64,000 nt of DNA from Tetraselmis striata. Taxonomy: Eukaryota > Chlorophyta > Chlorodendrophyceae > Chlorodendrales > Chlorodendraceae. Shown one piece after another: positions 41,868 through 53,738 of this stretch. Within the stretch, counting starts at the first letter, position 1. Each line of letters opens with the position of its first letter. Under the pieces are notes generated by a model. That model made no database searches. It saw nothing but the letters and a program-made list of their open reading frames with translations, and was not told the origin of the DNA. The stretch lies in contig VCJN01000555.1 in the NCBI GenBank assembly GCA_006384855.1, positions 124,001-188,000 on the forward strand, given 5' to 3'. Both the position numbers and the translations under genes were made by a program.

Positions 41868-44800
41868 ATGTGGAGCAACTTTTCCAACCTCACCAAGCAG
41901 CTGAGCGACAATGCGACTGCCTTCGCGACGTCCGCCGGCTTGGAGGAGCGCCTGGTGCGCCCGCGCTGCCAGCCCTGTGGTGCCGGCTCGCTCATACGGC
42001 TGCCGGCGCTGAGCGTCTGCGTGCTGCCCCCAACTCCCCCCCCCCCCCCCTCTTTCCTGCAGACGATGGCGCGCAGCAGTATGGCGGGCGGGCTGGACGC
42101 GATCGCGAATAACATCCTGGTAGTGGAGCCGGCAGCGGGCGGGGCGCCGGGCGGCGCGCGGCAGGTGAGGTCCTGCAGTACTGCACTGCCCGGAGGGGGC
42201 AACCTGCAGCGCATGGTTGGATGCTGCTGCCGGCCGCCCCCATCAGGGCATAGGCGGCAATAGCACAGCGCACGCCGGCATGACACCGGCAGCGTTCCAT
42301 GTGCCAGTTATCTGCGCCAGCGGCTGGTGACCCACCTCCCCTGCCCCTCTCCATGATTCATGATGATGTGACCAGCGCGATCAGGCGCTGCCTTCGCCGG
42401 GCCGGGCCGCACCAGAGCCAGACAGCATGGCGGAGCATGGCTGGTATGACACAGAGGAGGAGGAGGAGGAGGACATCATCGCGGAGACCGGCAGCGAGCT
42501 GAGCCCGCGTGACACCGGTAGCCACTGGGGCAACGCACGCACGAGCCCGGTGGCGGCGGCGGTGGCAGGCGCGGGGGCGGAGCACGGTGCGGAGTTCTCT
42601 GGCCGGAAGGACAGCGACTTCACGGAGATCCCGCTTGGTGATGATGGCGATGCGGGCGGCGTGGGCGCGCCTGGGTCGCCGCAGGGCCGCTCAAAGGAAG
42701 ACGGCCCTCGCCGCGCGGAAGGAGCCCTCACCGGCGCGGAAGGTACCTCAGCATCAGGCGGCACCCCCCCATGGGCTATGGCGCGTTTGTGGCGCCGTAC
42801 CCTGCATGTCTCATCCCGTGCCGTGGGTGCTCCCCCGCCCCGGGCCCCAACTATCCATTCCCGCGTTGCTGCCCCGTTGTTATGGCTGTGCCTGTGGGCG
42901 CGACAGGGGCCCGGGCGCAGCCAGCAGGGGCGCGGCAAAGCGCAGCCCCAAGGAGCTCGGAAAGCCCCCGGGGCGGCAAAGGAGGTGGCGGCGTTGCGCG
43001 AACGGTGCGCCGCCGCGGAGCACGAGCTGCAGCGCAGCCGCAGGCAGGCGGAGAAAGCAGAGGCGGAGGCAGACCGGTGCGTGCCCCCCCCCCCCCCACC
43101 CACCCCCACCCCTCTTCCTCGTGCTATCCCCACAATCACAACCATCCCACATGGGCGTCTCGTGCGAGTGCCGCGGGGGGTGCTGAGCGGGCGGGCACGG
43201 CATGGCGCGGCAGGCTGGAGGCGCTGGTGGAGGAGATGGAGGCGCAGATGGAGGCGGCGCAGGCGGCATTTGACGCGCAGCTCCGCGCGATGGGCGATGC
43301 CATGAAGACGTCGTCCAGCGCGGCGGCAAGCGTGCGTCTGCCCTCAGCCCCTCCTCACCTCATGCTGGGTTGCGAGTCGTCTGCGTGACCCGCGCCCCCT
43401 CGGGCTGGGGGCCCCCTGACCCTTCCCTCCCGGCTTGTGCAGGACGAGGCGGAGCAGCTGCGGCGGACGGTGGCGCAGCTGGAGGCGCAGCTCGCCGACC
43501 AGCGGAACTCCCTTGTGGCCAGGTGGATGCCAATCGCGGCCCTTGCGGTGTGCTGATGCCTGGGAGGGGGGTTGTGCTAGGGGGTGGTGGACCTGCGCCG
43601 TGATGATGCCCGCGCGGTGGGCCCATCTTTGCAGCGTGAGCGCGGCGGAGGCGGAGCAGCTGCGGCAGACGGTGGCGCAGCTGGAGGCGCAGCTCGCAGA
43701 GCAGAGGTCCTTCGCCTCGGCCAGGTGGGCGCCGCGCTGCATGTGATGTGCCTACGGCCTCAGCTGGAGTCGAGACTCCAAACTCTGTGCGGGTTCCGCT
43801 GCAATTCTGCATGTGTCCCCCTTTGCTGGTGATGCCTCCCCTCACGGTGGCCTTGCGACCGGCCCTCCCTCGTAGCGCCAGCGAGGCGGAGCAGCTGCGC
43901 CGCACTTTGGCGAAGCTCGAGGCGGAGCTCGTGGACCAAAAGGACTCCGCCGCAACCAGGTGGGTGCCGCACGTCCTGCACCCACAGTCATCTGGGGTGA
44001 CAATGCCTGCGATTGCCGCTGTGATTCCGCCTGCGCCGCAGTCTGCTAGTGGACACCCCCCTCCTCTCATGATTACTTTGTGACTGGCCCTCCTTTGCAG
44101 CGTCAGCGCTGCGGAGGCGGAACAGCTGCGGCGGGTTGTGGCGCAGCTGGAGGAGCAGCTCGCAGAACCACAGGGCTCCTTGGCCAGGTGGCTGCCGTGT
44201 GTGATTCCCTCACTGTGCGCAGAGTCACAGTGCGGTGATGAGGGCTACTAGTGCGCCTTGAGGGGAGGTGACGGCTGACACGGGGCAGTGCGCCTGGCCC
44301 CGTCCTCGCAGTGACGGCCCCAGGGAGGTGCAGCTGCAGGCAGCATTGGCACATGCGAAAGCCCGGTTGGAGGGCAGCGCAGCGATCTTCCAGGCGCTGC
44401 TCGCGCAGGTGTCGGCCCTGAGCGACGCGGCAAAGGGGGCAAAGGCGGCGGATGCGGCGTATGGGAGGCACAGCGTGGCGGTACGCCGCCGTCCCCTGCC
44501 GGCCGCCGGCCTTCCTTGTGGCAGCACCGCTCGGTGCCTGTGTCGCCTGGGCGTCCGCATCACGTGCTGCATGGCCTAGAGTTGAAGAATCATGATAGAC
44601 AGGAACAGTTAAGATCAAAGCCAGGATGCAATGGCGGTCCTCATGGCATTTTATTCGGTTTCTGACAACATGATAATCAATGCATCTGATTAATCGGCTC
44701 TTACGATATCAGCATCATAATGCGGTTTGCTCGATTAATCGATTACTGTTTAGGGTTTATTAGGGTTTAGAAATTTTGTTTCTGCGCAGACTCACACAGC

Positions 44801-45495
44801 TTACATCCCCTCTTCTGCCCCGCGTGTGCGCGTTGCCTAGCACATTGTGCATCTCATAAATATGCGCCAAAATAAGGACCCCGTGGTGTGATAACTGATC
44901 TGCCTTATGCGTCTCATTACCCTGAAACCGATGCTCGATCGGGACTCGATGCGAGACCTTACTGCGGGGCCGGGGTGCCGCCCCGTGGAGGCGCTGTGTG
45001 TGCAGAACACTGGTGTATGAATCCAGGCCGGATCAGGGCATTGGGTGTGCGGCTGGGGCGGTGTGGCCCCGCGATAGCCGGCTGATGCGAGTGCCTTCAG
45101 GCTGTGTAGTTCAGCATACACAGTAGTTACACACAGACTGGGTGTTTCTGCATGGGGACGTCCTTCATGAACACTAAACGCCGCCCCGTTTTGGCCTTCC
45201 TTTCCACCCTCAGGCCGCGGCACTGGCGAGCGGATTGCCATTTGGACATGGCGAACAGGCGGGGGCCGAGGCGGTGGAGGCGCTGAGCGCCCAGCTGGCC
45301 CAGGCCACCGCGGAGGCTGAAGCCCAGCGGCAGCAGGTACAGCAATACGGCAGAACCCCACTGGGCCGGCCACAAGCCTGTGCGCGCGCATCATGGGGCG
45401 ATCTCGCATTTCCCCTTTTACACTTACATACAGAAGATATGTATGTGTATGTATGCATGCATGGATATATGTATGTGTGTGTATGTATGTATGTG

Positions 45496-45532
<37 letters not shown>

Positions 45533-45635
45533 GCATGCATGCATGCATGTATGTATGTATGTATGTATGTATGTATGTATGTATGTATGTATGTGTGTGT
45601 ATGTATGTATGTATGTATGTATGTATGTATGTATG

Positions 45636-45669
<34 letters not shown>

Positions 45670-46470
45670 CGTAAGTGTATCTGTTCAGCTGCTCTAGGTG
45701 CCTATGTGCATGCATAGGTGCACATCTATAGGTTGTCTCCGGAGATTGCTAGCTAGCACCAATGGTTTCGGAGCAACTGTGGCAACCTCAATGGCGCCCT
45801 CTGACGCGACCCTGTCCCATTGACCCCGAGGCCATACTCAGCCGTACGCTTATAATTGCCCGTAAATAAGCGCACAGCACTGCGATGTCGCGTGCTCGAA
45901 ACGAAACTGCCATTGAGAGATCTGATGTTGCTGCTATTACAGCAGTGGTTTCGGAGCATTTGCAACGTAGAAAATGACGCCATGCACCCTGCAGCAACCC
46001 TATTAATTTGCCCTGTATAAGTACTCGCCGTGGTGCAGGGCGGTTTTATCATCCCAGGGGCACAATGGATGGTGCTTTGGGCCATCACGCCTGATGTGAT
46101 GGCATGCCGGCTGCCTGTGCTGCAGATGGCGAAGCTCGTTGCTGCGGCGGAGACGGCGGAGCACAACAACCACATGACAACGCTGCGGCATGAGGAGGCA
46201 ATCGAGGGCTACGCCGCCGAGCTGGACGCATTGAGGCTTCAGCTGGACGCGCAGCGTCGTAAGTCGGCGGAGGCCACGGAGCTGCGCGGCCAGATCGACT
46301 CGCTGACCGCGGCCCTGGAGGCGGCGCTCGAGTCCGCGGACCACAAGGCCGGCGACGAGGCAGGGCTGCGGGCGTCCCTGCGGGAGCTGCAGTCGATGGA
46401 GGCGGAGGCGCGCGCGCAGGCCACGCAGCAGGCGCAGGAGGTGCCCCCCATATCTGAATATATGTATGAA

Positions 46471-46537
<67 letters not shown>

Positions 46538-47795
46538 GTTTACATATGTGTTTACATATGTGTATACATATATGTGTATACATATATGCGTATACATATA
46601 TGTTGTACACAAATTCAATCAGAATACGCTACGAAAATGACATCTGGCGAAGCATCTCTCCGTTTTGGGACCCGTGAACCCACTTAAATGGCACAGTGTA
46701 TGCATACTCCCATGAGCCCAGCGCACCAGCTTTGCCTACCTGTGCTAACACAACCTCCGCCACGATGTCGCAGCTCCAGGCCGGCAAGCAGCAGGTGTCG
46801 GCGCTGCAGTTGCACGTTGCGGATCTGGAGGCGGCGCTGGAGGAGAGCCGGGCGGAGGCGGAGCGCGCAGACGTGGCGGAGGCGCGGTGCCGGACGCTGG
46901 AGCGCGAGATCAGCGACACCCGGGAGCGGCAGCAGGAGGCCATCGAGGTACCCCCCCCCCCGCCCCCCGCCCCCGCCCCCCCCCCGCCCCCCCTCCCTTT
47001 TCCCGCAGCCAGCTTGGCTGCATAGAGAAGTATGACACCTGACGCCCTCCCCCGGTCGCGCGGCAGGGATACTCAGCGGAGGTTGAGTCTCTCGAGCAGA
47101 AGCTGGCCGCCTCCAAGGAGCGAGTGAAGTACCTCGAGGTCCGACGTCCGCCCTCGCCCCCACCACGGCATGCCATCCCCTCAGACGAACGCCACACCAC
47201 AGTGGGGGCGCCAGCGTCAGTGGCGCCTACTGTAACGTGTCGAGTAGCATCATGCCTGCGTCGCCGTCTGCTCCTGCCGCTGCTGGGCGAGCTGGGTGCG
47301 CAGTGTATTGCTCGCGAAGCTGAGGAGTTGGGATCCATTCGCGTGGCGCAGGGTCAGCTGAGCGCGCTGCAGGAGGGCGGGCAGGCGCACGCCAAGTTTG
47401 CCGCCAGCAAGCTGCAGGCGATGCAGATCCAGGTGACGGACCTGGAGAAGCAGGCGGAGGACGCCAAGAGGTGCGCGCCCGCTCGCCACGTCCAGCTGAC
47501 TCTGCAAGCCGCTGCGTGCTGTGACATCACACCGGGAGGCTGGGGTCGCCTCGTGGCCGGGCAGGCAGGTGCTGACGACATGCTGACGGCGCTGAGCTGT
47601 GTGACGCAGTGCGGCGAAGGAAGCAGAGGCCGCGCGCGCCGCTGCGGAGGCGGAGGTGCAAGGGCTGCGTAAGGGCATGGAGGAGAGCGAGGCGCTGCTA
47701 CGCGCGAGGCAGCTCAAGTACGTACCGCAACAGCCGGCCATGTTGGATGTGGAGGCCGGCCAATGCCGCCTACGAGTCTGGAGCCACTTCTGCTT

Positions 47796-47885
<90 letters not shown>

Positions 47886-50800
47886 CTGTTCGCTAACGTT
47901 CCTGTGTGCGTCCATCGCAGAATCACGTCCCTGGGGTCGCAGCTGTCGGCGCTCCAGGCGGCGGCGGCTGTCGACAAGTCTGCCGCCGACAAGCAGCTGG
48001 AAACCATGCTGGCACGCCAGGCGGAGAAGTCGCTGGCGAAGGGGCGCGAGGAGGCGGCGAGCGCACACAAAAAGGAGGTGGACGAATTGACGGAGCGGCT
48101 GCACAGTCGCGCGGCGGAGCTGGCCACCGCCCGCGAGGAGGCGCAGGAGCTCAGGGAGCAGCTGGAGGCGGCAGGTGGCCGCGCGTGCCATCCTGATGAA
48201 TGAGCTGTACGAGTGTATGCATCCGAGAACAGGTCACTCGTGGGCCACCACCTCCTGCCCTCAACTCCCCGTCTGGATGCACGCCGCAGGAAGCCTCGAG
48301 GATCGAGCCAGGAGGGCGGAGAATGCGCAGGTGGAGGGGATGCAGCTGCTGGAGAGTCTGACGGAGGAGCTGTCGCAGGCGCAGGCGGCGAGCCGGGCGG
48401 CGGCCAACGAGGCCGCGGAGCACCGCGCCATCGCCGCCGAGCGAACCAAGAAGTTCGCCATTCTGCAGGTGGAAGCCGCCCGTGTGATTAGCGTGCGCGT
48501 GTTGGCTGTCGTGACGCCAAGCGTATATGATTACTCGGGTTTTCTGAATGTGATATGTAAGTCGTCACTTCGATAATGAGTAAATCGATTACGGAACAGC
48601 GCTCGCTCGCTGAGCCCGACGCACTGCCAAGTGCCCCTTTTCTCTTCCATTTTGACTGACTCGGCTATGGGCAGTGTCATCTCCTCGCTGGCCGTGCTGC
48701 CTTGGAACGAATGTTCGGTTGCCTTGTCGACTTGTGCGATCGACCACGTACACGACCCCCCCCCCCCCCCCCTTTATTGTTACACGATATTGTATTACTT
48801 AAATTTGCCGGGGTAGGCTTGTTGTAAAATTATGACCGCGGCGTGCCCGTTCCCCCGCCGCCATCTTTGCCACTGCAAAAGGCTCAGTTTAAGAAGAAAG
48901 AGCATTCATTACGGGAGCGTCTGGAGGCGGCCGAGAACGCAGCAGAGCGGACCGCCTCCTCGGCCACGGACGCAGCCGGCGCCGTCGAAGCGGCTGAGGC
49001 CCGGGCGTCGGAGGCGCAGTCAGACGCGGACGCCGCCCGTCAGAGGGTGGAGCAACTACAGGACGAGATGGCGGCGCTGGATGCCAAGCTGGCGGCGCAG
49101 GCGAGCGAATGCGACGACGCAGTGACAAAGGTGCGCCATTAAAGCAGCAGCGATTTTGTTTTAGGCCGTCCTTGGCGGTGCGTCGTCGTCGGCTGCCACG
49201 ATGGTGCCGCTTTGCCTGCAGACTAGCAGCTGAGTCCCGGGATAACGACGCTCGTCGTAACGATATATCGATCACCGTACCTCAACTCCATGCTCGTCGT
49301 GCTGGCGGCGCGGCGGTCGTCATCGCGTCCTCACGACGACCGCCCGCTGCTAGCGGTTATGACGCAGCGCAGCGCTCATTTCACAAATGCTTATCCACGA
49401 CCCTGCCACAACGTATGATCGTGATGACGGCCCGGTGTTTCTGATGCGTTCTCATCGGCGGCATCGCGCGGCGGCGTAGTCTCATCAGGCGGTCCACCGC
49501 CATCAGCAGCAGCAGCGAGCGCATCGCCAGCGAGCAATAGTAAGTATACTTATTATTAGTTTGTCGGCTGGTTGTACACTTTTCCAAAAACAACACCAAC
49601 GGGACATCGAACCCATTGCTCTCCGTAAATCTGCGCTATACCCACCTCAAAGGCTAGTGTACGACCAACATACCACCAAGCAGAATTCAATACATCTGTC
49701 ATCGCCGGGAGTAACTGCGGCAGGTACCGCCCGGTTCAAGACGGCCCGCAGTCAGCACTGACCGCTCACTCGCCGGTCCCCCCCCCCCCGCCCCCCCCCC
49801 CCCCCCTTTACTCCGCCGCTCCCGGTGCTCAGGTGGCGGAGCTGGAGGCGCTGCTGGAGGCGGCGCGTGTGGCGGCCGCCGCGTCGCAGGCGAGCAAGGA
49901 GGCGGACACGGACCACTTTCAACGCATGCTGGATGCGCAGGTGGCGGCGCACGTGCAGCAGGCGGACAAGCGGGTGGCGGAGGCGCAGGTCACTTCCACC
50001 CCCTCCCGGAAAAAATAGTATGTTCGGTACCAAAGGAGAGTAAAAAGACCACCAACGGGACATATATTTTTTCCCATGCGTCCATGTCGCTTGTTGATGA
50101 TGCCGATATGTCGAGAAGCGTGACGAGCGAACATCTCCTTCGCGAATGTCTCGTCCCAACACAGCAATGTATACCAACATAAGTACAGTACGCATCCGTA
50201 CGAGACACATTGCCTAAAATCATCGTGTATATCATAGCAACGAGCCGCCCCGTAGGATCCCTTTGCCACGCCGCCGACCGATCAACGCAGCAAGCCCTCG
50301 AGTGCCCCGCTGGCCCGCGCACCGAATAGCTCCCTGCGCCCTTATCGCAGACGCCGCACCGACGCTCCGCCATGCGACCCGGGCCCTGCTGAGCTTGGGA
50401 GGAGCGTGCGGACGACGCCATAGGGCGGACCGTTCGCACCACCCCGGGAACCCCTCCCGTATACATCCAATGAATGCATTCCAAATCCAAATAGGGCTGC
50501 AGCCACCTATCCGATCGGGGTGGGCTGATAACCCTGAGTCATCATGTCCTCTGCGCGCCCCTGGGCTGCCTACATTTAAACCCCCCCCCCCCCCCCCCTC
50601 TCCCTCAAATGAGTCAAGAGGGAACATTCCGTTCCTTTTGAATTTGTTTGATAAAGTTTATCCTGCGTACCGGAGCGGCAGTGCCCATCGCGCATGCCGC
50701 CCCCCCCCCCCCCCCCCCCCTTGCCATCGAAGCTGAGCCCCCCCCCCCCCCCCCTGGCCCCTTGCTCGTCGTGACGCAGGCGGAGGTGAGCGCGCTGGTG

Positions 50801-52457
50801 GAGCAGCTGGCGGCGCTGGAGGCGCGCGCGACGCAGGCGGAGGAGGCCAAGATCGAGATGAGCTTGGCGCTGGCGCAGCTGGACGAGGGGGCGGACTTGC
50901 GGCGGCCCATCAGCGGGCTGCCCGTGAGCCAACGGAGCGAGCTGCTGCAGAGCATGTCGGAGCAGGTGCGGCGAGGGGGAGAGGAAGGGTAGGGGGGGGG
51001 GGGGGGGGGGGGGGGCTGACCACGCGGAAGTGTTACCCCCTTTGCCAATGTCTTTACAACAGCAACCCGGGTTCGTCTACTTCCGGACTGACCTGTGGTA
51101 CCATTGAGCACGGTGAATGCAGCCACGGGAAACAGTCAATAAGTCTGTCGTGACACCGTACATTGTCTCTTCTCCGAGCGCTTCCACGGCTGCAGGTCTT
51201 TGCCCACCTGTCGAGGGATGTTGCAGGTAGGCTCGTTTGTGTGGTATCGGTCTATCTCGTTTGAACCAGTCAGCGGCAATTAAGATACGTAATGTAACGG
51301 TCTGCACTCTGATGCCTTGTCGATAGGCGATTCTCTTACGTAGGGGGGGGGGGGGGGGGGGGGGGGAGTTGTGTGTTATCCTCACGAAAGCCAAACGGAT
51401 GGATGGTCCATGCGCCGCGATGTCGCGGTTATCCCCGACCAGAGGGAGCATAGAGGGGGCGAAACACTCTGAGCATGTGTGCCCGGTTCAGAATCAGCGC
51501 GGCGGTGCGAACAGGGCCCCACCCTACCTGCCGGGGGAGGGTCGTGCTCAGACGAGACTGTGGCGGCTCGTGGTTTGTACCGGTGCCGACGGGCGCACCC
51601 GTATCTACGAGCCCTTATAAGTACAAGCCTCGAACTGGGCTTGCGTGCAACTTAAGGAACATTCGCCAGCATAGTTTCGTCTACATTTCAATCTTGACGG
51701 CAGGCTCTTGCTCGGAGTGTTGTTCTTACAGCGCCGGCACCCGTGCCCGGAAAGGGCCTTGTACTGCCAGCTCCGGGTGCCTCCTCTTGAAGGGGCATCT
51801 TCCGTGCTGCTCCCATGCCGCGCGCTCGGGCTGACCTGTTGGCCGCGCACCGACCGGCTGGTTGCGCGCAGGCGGAGGAGGCGGAGCTGGCGGCGGCGGT
51901 CAGCCTGCGGCGGGCTCAGGCGGCGGAGGCGGAGCTGGCGGAGGCGCGGACCAAGCTGGCGGAGATGGAGCGCCGCGCGGCGGACCTCGGCTGGCAGGTG
52001 GGGCCAAGCTGGCGGCCGCGGCAGCGATGATCCCCCCCCCCCCTCCCCCCCATCACATCCCACCCTATCCCATCCCATCCCTCTGCTTGCCGGGCACCGC
52101 GCGAATGAGGGGGGGGGGGGGGGGGGGGGCGGGCTATGATACTTACGCACGTGACTGGGTCGGTGCCGACGCACCAGCCCACACCATGGTTGGGCGCGTT
52201 GATTCCAAGGACCGCCGTTCTTTGGGCGCGGGGGCCGACCCACCCATCCGAACCCGCATCTCAAGCAAGCAGCCTCAAATACCTGGGCGTGTGGTCTGCC
52301 GCTGCGTGGCTGGCAGGTGAAGATGCTGTCCGAGCCCGGGAGCGGGAGCGGGAGGGGGGGTGCGGACGACGCGGGCGGTGCGGGCGGGTCCAGCCGGGGA
52401 GCGGCCTCCCCCTTCCTGGATATGTTTGGCTGCGGCGGAGTGCGGCCCAGGCAGTGA
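41868..52457 (+). CDS. Long coiled-coil protein, golgin-like, 23 exons
   Basis: Exons: 41868-41954, 42063-42164, 42418-42742, 42953-43076, 43214-43331, 43443-43522, 43635-43724, 43876-43959, 44101-44187, 44312-44480, 45214-45336, 46126-46440, 46774-46947, 47067-47138, 47304-47470, 47610-47717, 47921-48174, 48290-48468, 48882-49130, 49833-49988, 50780-50965, 51872-51997 and 52317-52457. All use GT-AG introns and keep one phase to TGA at 52455, giving 1171 aa. The N-terminus ([19 protein letters not shown]) is amphipathic, followed by an acidic linker (TEEEEEEDI), then about 900 residues of Ala/Glu/Leu/Gln-rich heptads, ending in a Gly-rich tail ([11 protein letters not shown]). Architecture and N-terminus suggest a Golgi tether (golgin or TMF-like), but no GRIP domain or C-terminal membrane anchor is visible. 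Exons 3-4 have the least certain acceptors. Confidence 0.78.
43443..44187 (+). repeat. Four tandemly duplicated coiled-coil exons
   Basis: Exons 6-9 (80, 90, 84, 87 nt) each encode a version of [16 protein letters not shown]. Exons 7-9 begin with the Ser from a split AGC codon, and exons 6-9 all end in a split AG, so the donors are equivalent. Starts are 192, 241 and 225 bp apart. Confidence 0.85.
44749..44770. repeat. Two TTTAGGG-like units in an intron
   Basis: TTTAGGGTTTATTAGGGTTTAG: two telomere-like heptamers only, probably by chance. Confidence 0.3.
45436..45676. repeat. (TATG)n/(TG)n microsatellite in intron 10 of the coiled-coil gene
   Basis: About 240 bp of TATG, TGTG and GCAT tetranucleotides. 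Confidence 0.9.
46456..46606. repeat. (TATATG)n microsatellite in intron 12 of the coiled-coil gene
   Basis: TATATG/TATGTA hexamer array grading into TATACATATG. Confidence 0.9.
47802..47881. repeat. (TG)n microsatellite in intron 16 of the coiled-coil gene
   Basis: About 39 uninterrupted TG units on the coding strand. Confidence 0.92.
50700..50754. repeat. Paired poly-C tracts before exon 21
   Basis: C runs at 50700-50720 and 50739-50754 precede the GACGCAG acceptor of exon 21. Comparable tracts lie at 42038, 48757, 49779 and 50581. Confidence 0.85.
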
Positions 52458-52850
52458 CCCGGGGGGGGGGGGGGGGGGGCTCCGTGGCGCCCCCTCCCCC
52501 CCTAACCACCATTACCACCACCACCACCAGCCAGCCACAAGCAGTGTCCCTCCTCAAAAGCAGCTAGTACTCTGCCATCCAACGCGGCTGTGAGATGGCG
52601 ATGTCTCGCTGGTGCCGCGGCAGCACATTTAAAGAAAAAGCAACCGCATGACGGCCGGTCACGGTCACGGTGCAGCAGCCCACCCATCCACCCAAGTGGC
52701 CAAAGCAGACAACCACCTCTTCCACGGCAACCACCAGTTGCCGCTATGTGAACCGTGGCCATCCTCACTGCGAGGACGGTCATGACTCCTTGGGAGGTCG
52801 CTGCCTGGTACTTCGTTTTGCCTAGCGCATGCATGGCCCCGGTAGTTGGG
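52458..52850. other. Intergenic stretch after the coiled-coil gene
   Basis: A 13-G run at about 52461, an ACC/CAC-rich patch at 52503-52540, otherwise no gene seen. Confidence 0.4.
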
Positions 52851-52859
52851 AGCCGGATC

Positions 52860-53738
52860 ATTATGCCCTCGACAGAACCCAACCCCGTGTTATTCGCGAC
52901 CTCTGTGGCAATGCGCTCATGAACCTCCCGGCACCTGGAGATGTTCACTGGCGTGTACAGCACGATGCTATCGCAGACGCCTGTCGCGATCGTTGTGTTC
53001 ACGATCTGCGTGTCGCTACACGCCAGGAGGTGGATGACTTGTTCCACCAGGCAGTGCCTCTCGGCAACACCGTACCCAGGGATGAACTCAAGGACCTAGT
53101 GCCGGACGTAGAACTCTCTCTCCCGGCGTTCAACGTCGTGACCGGGAGCCATGATCCATGGAGCTTGAAGCCCAGCTTGTAGGAGTTCAAGACCATGGGG
53201 TGCGGAGTGAAGTTATCAATTACGCTGCGGTGCCTCCGGCCACGGCTGTGGATTGGTTTGAGCGCACCATGTTGGGCGACATACAACGGGGGCTGGAAGT
53301 GCAGGATGTGGCGTGGCACAACACGGAGCCCGGACAGAAGGGACCTCTTCGAGACATCCTTGGCATGTCTACGAGGAGTACACGGGCATGGTCTTCGGCG
53401 CAGTGAGGTGGGCAAGTAAGAGGGTGCGCCGCACTGTGCGCGGTGTCACATGCTTGGTCGCGGATCGGGGTGCCCTCTCATCGCGGGGCACTCAGTGCAC
53501 CACTCAAACTCACCTGGAGGCCTTACTCGCGGGAGATGTCCTCGGGGTCTTTGAGTTCGGTGACGGCTCGAGAGCGTGCTTGCTGCCTCATCATACGGCG
53601 CAGATCCGTCCGACATCTCGTTGCCAAAGTTGCACGGAGTGTCCGTGGATCACCCTCGTCAACGCGTGGCCTTGACTCCTAACCGGGCGCGCGTCACTCA
53701 TCCATCCCGCCTCGTGCGGATTGCAAGCCACTATTAAG
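52860..53738 (+). pseudogene. Decayed copy of the 292-aa mobile-element ORF
   Basis: Reads in parallel with 8870-9716: CNALMNLPAPGDVHWRVQ, then VPRDELKDLVPDVELSLPAF. An in-frame stop follows KPSL near 53180. Further frame changes near 53365-53410 scatter the rest over three frames (for example GLEVQDVAWHNTEPGQKG). The tail near 53740-53810 also shows a weak match to the 52-bp module ending (TAATTCACACC). Confidence 0.8.

Noticed and set aside
44749..44770. Interstitial telomere
   Set aside because: Only two TTTAGGG-like units; could be chance.
45235..45717. Tyr/Met/Cys/Val repeat frames at the TATG microsatellite
   Set aside because: Simple-sequence translation within an intron.
46466..46687. 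Cys-Ile repeat frame
   Set aside because: Translation of the TATATG microsatellite inside an intron.
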